NCBI GenBank assembly: GCA_014529385.2
Contig: CM043947.1
Coordinates: 97,870,036-97,934,035, forward strand
Reading direction: 5' to 3'
Origin: Adiantum capillus-veneris
Lineage: Eukaryota > Streptophyta > Polypodiopsida > Polypodiales > Pteridaceae
Length of the DNA stretch: 64,000 nt
A model generated the notes under the pieces. The model ran no database searches and was not told where the DNA came from. It saw only the letters and a program-made list of their open reading frames with translations. Made by a program: the position numbers and the translations under genes. Shown here in pieces: positions 58,065-64,000 of this stretch; positions within the stretch are counted from its first letter, which is position 1; the number at the start of each line of letters is the position of its first letter.

Positions 58065-59849
58065 TTACTCCCCCCTTAAAGAAGAGTTTTCTTTCTCGAA
58101 AACAAAAGTGGAAAACTTCTTCTTAAGAACACTAATGTTTTTCCAAGTGGTACTTTCTTCTGGTCGGTTGGAGCGGAACCCGGTTCAGTAGGAGGTTCAA
58201 TGAAACCAAGAGTAACATCTTGATTTTCTACATTGTTGTCCATTTGTAACCATCTGATGGTACCGGTTCCTATCCAAACGTAGTGTGTAGACTCCATTTA
58301 GAACACTCATGAGCATGGTAAACAAGTTTATCACAACACAGGTGTACCAAAAAGAGTACCTCTTGTCACTTTCCATGAAAGTAGCATGTTTACATAACTT
58401 ATCATCCAATTTTAAGTCCTTGACTTTGTCTCAATTTTCATCATCAGTAAACAACCCCACCCTAACGAGTGTTTAAGGTTGAGAACCTGAGTTATACATG
58501 AAGAGACTACCTAGTCGCAACATGCGTTAACTGATAGTAAGTACTCCAAAAAGAGCAATAAATGCTTATGAATTTGATTTCTTGGTGCTAATGTACGCAC
58601 TTTGCATATTCTTTAGCCTAAGATTACACTTTGTAATCTATCAATCCCCTTGGATACTGACAGTACAGAGGTTTTTTTCCCCCACGGTTTACAGACAGTC
58701 TTCCCAGACGACTGGTAAACGTGAAAAAATCCACAAACACCCAAACCGAGCCATGACCTCTATTGGTGATTTAGTGGATCCAAAAGTAATCTCAGAGAGA
58801 TAGTGCACATAGAGTGCAAAATGCTTCATAAGCAACAATCTGTGGAATATGCATGCCGTTCCAAATCAGCCCTTGCTAAACACTAGGGCCCATAACACCT
58901 AGTGTGCATGCATTTAGCAAAAAACAGATCCGAACCTGTATGGTAATTCTTGCCAAGACTTATGGAAAATGTGATGCGCCTAGCATACATTAACAGGAAT
59001 GTAAATAGTTCTGAAAATAAATTAAATACTTTCCTCTGCAATCTTTTGCAAGCCTTAATGAAACATTTGAATCACAATAAAAGGTGAACCATTGATCACT
59101 TCTAGAGACAGACAATGAAACTTTTTCATTTCCTATATGTATAAACAACCATCTGTAATGTTGTTTAGCAACACTTGTACCTTAACAAGCCATTCTAAGT
59201 ATCCGACAATTTTTGGCCACCGAAATTGCTCCTGATACGTCGTGCTAAAAATGGTCTAGAAAACAGATGTGATCAGCACCTAGAGAATTGAAATAATGGT
59301 GCCAGTGTCAGTCCAGAGACTCATATTCTCCCACATGTGGAATATGTCTCAACTAAGGATGTCTTAAAAAGAACATCTTACAAGTACAAGATGTACTTGT
59401 GTGTGGAGGTAGCTCTAAACACTTTACGACAAGAGTGAGAGGGACCCTCATTATCTTGCTCCACACTAGCTAAACCGAACTCCTGGAGTTCCTAGACCAT
59501 GTTGTATCTCGTGTGACAACATGTGCCAAATTGAACCCTACTGGTAGGTTCGTAACAGCATAAGGCAGAAAAATAGATTGGACACTTGGCCCAAAATACT
59601 TTGTACCGACATGCCCTTGGCATGGCTATGTAACATTCAAGCGTACTTATACGTCTTGAAAAACCAAGCAAAGCATACTAAAAATGGAATAACACCAAAT
59701 CAATAGATGCGTACCTGGAGATTTGAACGTAATGTTCACTTACCCGTATTCACACAGAGAGGAGCACGTCTCCTACCTGAAAAAAAAATAGCATTGCCCT
59801 GGGAACCATGAGTGTTGCCCTCGCAATCCAACCCCTTTGGTTAACATCT

Positions 59850-60015
59850 ATGTAGTCAAACCCCTTAGTAAGACCCTCTGTAGAAACTGCACAACTAGCA
59901 GGTAACGGTTATCAACATAGTCAACCGTAGAGAATCTACTTTGTCAAACCCCTTGGTAAGACCCTGTGTAGAAATTGCTCAACTAGCAGGTAACGGTTAT
60001 CAACATAGTCAACAG
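59850..60015 (+). repeat. Tandem duplication of about 80 bp inside family III
   Basis: GTCAAACCCCTTAGTAAGAC to TAACGGTTATCAACATAGTC occurs twice (about 59855-59930 and 59940-60015). Confidence 0.85.
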
Positions 60016-63000
60016 TATACATATTGATTGGAATCAACCAAAAGTTGAATTTGTCCACTATTGCGTGGTATATTGTGAAATTCGTTCCTTGAAAGGCTAA
60101 CTAGGAGAGATCAAACGGTGATCCTCAATGCCTTTGGGGTGATGTAGCAGTCACCCACTGGGTCGTACCCCAAAACAATATGTCCATAGACACTGCGTAG
60201 TGCTATAGAGAGAACATGGAATCCACACAAGTGGACTGCCTAGCTCTGGTGGACAGCCATGCTGTCACAACTGATTGCTGCATCTATACTTCCTTGTAGA
60301 GATCAGCGGATGTGAGTTGAAGATTATCAAAAACTCAACTTGAGTGTCGCACTAAAAACATGTAGTGCAAAAATGACACCCTAAACATCCGTAATGACAA
60401 GAGTATTGCTTGCCCATTAACGTTGATGTGTACTTCCTTGGGTAGATTTGTTTGATCGTGAAAACAATCACCTAAGGAATGCCAATAGTTGGGTCATACC
60501 CTTGGCCTAACAATGGCTCGTAGCCTGTGTGGCTCATAGCCCTTATGCAAATTAGTGTTCAATGTACGGACCGATGAAGACTAATTTGAGTAGCATCTTA
60601 GCCACGTGTTAGCTGAGAGTTAGAGCACCTTGGCTGAGGCTGACTCACGAGCAAAGCTTCTTAAAAGATTTTCATTATTCCCTTAAAGAGAGAGAGAGAA
60701 AAAAAACATGCTGGGCTGAGGAACTTTTCGTAAGGTTGTAGAGTGTGTACCCTAGCTGTGTGCCCTGACGCATCTTATGCCTGACTTGCAGCTTATCGTA
60801 TAAGTAGGCCACAATTTTTTGGTATGACTCTCTCATCGAGAGAGGGAATAGAAAAACATAAAACTCATTCCGACCCATCTACCTTGTAGGGGTCGTGATT
60901 GCATTGGCACTATGCCTGGGAATCAAGTCCAAATTTTTGGTTCTTTTTAGTGTTGTTGTGTTGACAGCAATCAAAAAACACATTTAAAAAATCCATCACT
61001 TAGTTTGTCCTTGACAAAGTTTCGAGTGTGATAACGGAAGCGTAATCCATGAATCGGTGGAATTCATGCCACCCGGTTGGCATGCCGTGCATGCAGAATT
61101 GTAAGCCTTTCAATTTTCCAAACTGGCGTGCCAATGCCCTTGATGCCAAGTCAATGGGCAGTATCGTGGCACGCATGAGAAGCCTTGCTTCATGTGATGT
61201 TGTCAAAGCACTTTTCTTTACATAACAGACAACGTGTTTCAATGGAAACATGAAAAACAAACAAATTGAAAATTAGGTTCACCTGGTTATCCCGTTGTAA
61301 CTAGTCATCCTGAAATTTTAATGGAGAAGAACTCGTTCCATAACGGCTCATAGCCTAGTCTGCCACACGAGAGAGAGTTGTCGCGTGTATATACATACTC
61401 CCCTTGTAGCATATACATCCATCTGGTAGGTAATAAAAGAACCTGCAAGCAGATTACCAAATTCCTCCCAAGTGTGTATGCTCATAGCATATGCCAAACA
61501 TGGGGAGTGTCAATGCAAGATGCCTAACTTGAAGCATTACTTCACAGAAATTGAAGCCTTGCTGATAGCCAACTGAGGCGGTTGTTGACATGCAGAGAGA
61601 ATGACAAAAAGAATCGACCTTGTCAAGGAATTTCAACTGAAATGAGCTAAGACTGTGACAAGCATCCTTTGGCAACGACTAGAAATAGTGACAAGGAGTC
61701 CGTCATGCCGAACAATGTGCCGCCTGAAACAAGGCAAGAAGGAGGATGTGTTAATCTCCTTGAGATTACAAAACATGGAAAAATGGAAAAAACGAATCGA
61801 CCTTGTCGAACACTTTTAGCTAAATGACCATGTCGAATATCTCAGCATCTCGAGAATTATAAAAAAGTATGCATAATTGATGTAGTCTCTGCCAATTTCG
61901 AGAAAAGGTGACAGTAGGCGGTCATGCCAAGCAACTGGGCACCGTACATCAAGTCGATCGGCAAGCCAGGTCAATCTCCTTGAGATTCCAGAACAATGAC
62001 AACTTGCTATGCTTTTGCATCAAACCGACCCAGTTAGTATGCTCCAAGACGTATAAGTTATCACACATACACCATGCATGATACCCTTTCTAGTGTTGTC
62101 GGCCATGTTTGTTTGTGTACATGGTTGACCTTGGCAAGCGATATGCAAGGGCGTACCCATTGAAAGCACTTTGCTTTGCCCCAGAAAAATTGTAGAGCAG
62201 AGGCAACAATTGCTTAAAATTTTAATTACTGGTCGGCTTTGTCGAATGCTGTAAGCAAATAGTTCATAGGTCCTATCTAGCTTGCCATGGTTGCCGAGCA
62301 AGCTTGGCTGTAAACATTGACTAGGAGTCGTCGGATGCCTTGCAAAATCGATCGACGTTCCCTAGTTATGCCTTGCATTAGATTAACAATCCATGTCTGA
62401 TTGAGAAGCCTTGCTTCCGTAGAATCATGGCGTACATCTTTCCTCCTTTATCGCACATCTGTGTCTGCGTCCAAGCATGTCTTGGAGTCCTGTTGTAATC
62501 CCGCACTGGAAAGAGTCCGAGAGATCTTGAGATTCCAAGAGATGTTTTGCGACATACAGTGGGATTGTATACACGTTTCATTTGTAAATTTCTGCACATG
62601 ACATGTGCAGAAATTCGCCATATGAGTTGTCATGTGCAGAAATTTGCCATATGAGCTAAGGGACGTGACCATGAGACTTTGAACGTCCATGGGTTGTGGC
62701 TTTACTGCCGATACTCCTTGCCCATGTGGCAACACCCCTAGGTGGGGTGTGTGGCCCAACTTAGGGCATGAAAAAAGAAAAAAATAATAAAAAAACTATG
62801 AAAGCAATTACCTGCACAGGAGGCCGCTGCCTCCGCGATCATGGAGGAGGGTGTGGCACTCGACTCGGGTGTTTTTTGGCCATACTGCAGCAACGAGTTT
62901 CATCCCTTGATGCTTTGCGCTCCCAACGAGCCCGGCCTCATCTATTTTTGCCATGGTCGACTGCGCCTATCTTCCCCTCCTAGGGTGCTTACCCACGGCC

Positions 63001-63220
63001 GCAATCCTCAACTTTGACCTCGACCATGTCTCCTGCTAAGCGGCCATGCCCGTTGCAAGGTGTTTTCGGTCCTCCTGTTTGCATGAACATGCAAAAGCAT
63101 GCCCAAAGGTCATGAGCACAACGCCCTCCTCCTTCCTCCTTCCGCCAGGCAAGAGCCATGCTCAGCCATGGGAATTTACACGGACGAGAGAGAGAGAGGG
63201 ATTGCCTTATTCTTCGATCG

Positions 63221-63368
<148 letters not shown>

Positions 63369-63403
63369 CCTTCCCCTCCTCCATGTCTCTCCCCTCCCCC
63401 TGA

Positions 63404-63415
63404 GCTCTGATACCA
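63404..63415 (-). other. tRNA-Met primer binding site, family III
   Basis: TGGTATCAGAGC on the minus strand, three bases from the LTR end. Confidence 0.85.
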
Positions 63416-63418
63416 ATA

Positions 63419-63555
63419 TGAGGGCAAGGGAACTGACATGCTAATCTCCACCCAGCCATGCCCTATATAGACCCCTAGCCTTCTAAATATAGGGACCCCC
63501 TTGACTGCATGTCCGTCCTAGCCCCTGGCCCTTGGCCTGGACTCGTGTCCTGACA
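63419..63555 (-). repeat. Family III 5' LTR
   Basis: 137 bp. Shorter than the 3' LTR because two small internal repeats (TATATA and a CCTTGG unit) differ in copy number. Confidence 0.82.
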
Positions 63556-64000
63556 AAAAATTTCTGCCCTTTTGATCAAATCCTTACCAAAATCAAGTTT
63601 TTGCATTTTAACTAGCCAACAACATCATACAGAAAAACAAATTATGCAAGCTTTCAATCACCTCATCAAAGCCTCTCTTTTCAATACGCCTTTGTTTGCT
63701 TCAGAATTCGGAGTTAGAAGGGGGATGATGGATTGCGCGCAAGCTGCAGCTGGTTGATGGTCACAAATTAGCTGACAGTGATGAGCCACAACACATTCAG
63801 TGCAGGTTGCGACTGGCTGATGGTCATGGACTGGGTGACAATGACCATCCCCACAACACATGCACCCCTGCCAGCACCCACCGATTCTAGAGTATGGAGT
63901 CTCAACTTTTGACAGTCAGCTATGGATTCGCCCTTTTGGAGTTTCCTGCTCGCCAAACGATAGTTTCAGCCCGAAAGTTTGAATTTCAAGTTGAACTTTG
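63556..64000. other. No gene seen; short 67-bp tandem duplication
   Basis: 63745-63870 holds two diverged units with CTG.TTGATGGTCA and CCACAACACAT. Otherwise nothing recognisable. Confidence 0.5.

Overview
The window reads as repeat-dense nuclear DNA of a land plant with a large genome. Evidence for this is a Ty3/gypsy element with the extra archaeal-type RNase H typical of the plant Tat lineage, plant CACTA (En/Spm) elements, short-LTR elements primed by initiator tRNA-Met, GT-AG introns, and very many (GA)n/(CT)n microsatellites. A fern, lycophyte or gymnosperm is possible, but the sequence alone does not settle it. I found no confident host single-copy gene, no tRNA or rRNA gene, and no bacterial-style operon.

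Layout. 1-1577 is the right part of a non-coding short-LTR retroelement (family I) inserted in a CACTA element (copy A) whose right end is at 4228. A solo or truncated minus-strand LTR lies at 5157-5328. A minus-strand LINE occupies about 7.5-11.5 kb, with its 3' part tandemly duplicated. From 12.9 to 16.4 kb there are degenerate minisatellites and a 340-550 bp higher-order repeat that runs into the subterminal region of a CACTA element (copy C).

16.4-37.5 kb is one nested stack, resolved from ends and target-site duplications. CACTA copy C contains CACTA copy B (16404-37390, TSD ATA). Copy B contains a family I LTR element (23430-36513, TSD AAATC). That contains a family II LTR element (24887-35331, TSD GTTTC). 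That contains a degraded Tat-type Ty3/gypsy retrotransposon (25909-33355, TSD ACGT) with gag, protease, RT, RNase H, archaeal RNase H and integrase remnants.

38-48 kb is the least ordinary stretch. A plus-strand, intron-containing broken gene (38068-39572) faces a minus-strand broken gene whose downstream part (40269-40627) aligns with the core of histone H3. A foldback repeat with a 31-G tract separates them. Upstream on the minus strand is a spliced transposase-like gene (46542-48075). The plus-strand gene also has a helix pattern compatible with a histone fold, but that call is weak. These may be parts of one undescribed element with histone-like cargo.

44.6-57 kb holds a foldback element, a 187-bp tandem repeat, a TATGG-rich minisatellite and dispersed repeats. 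55-57.8 kb holds chromovirus (chromodomain Ty3/gypsy) fragments joined head to head in opposite orientations. 57911-63555 is a minus-strand non-coding LTR element with a tRNA-Met primer site. All recognised coding regions are broken by stop codons and, less often, by frameshifts.
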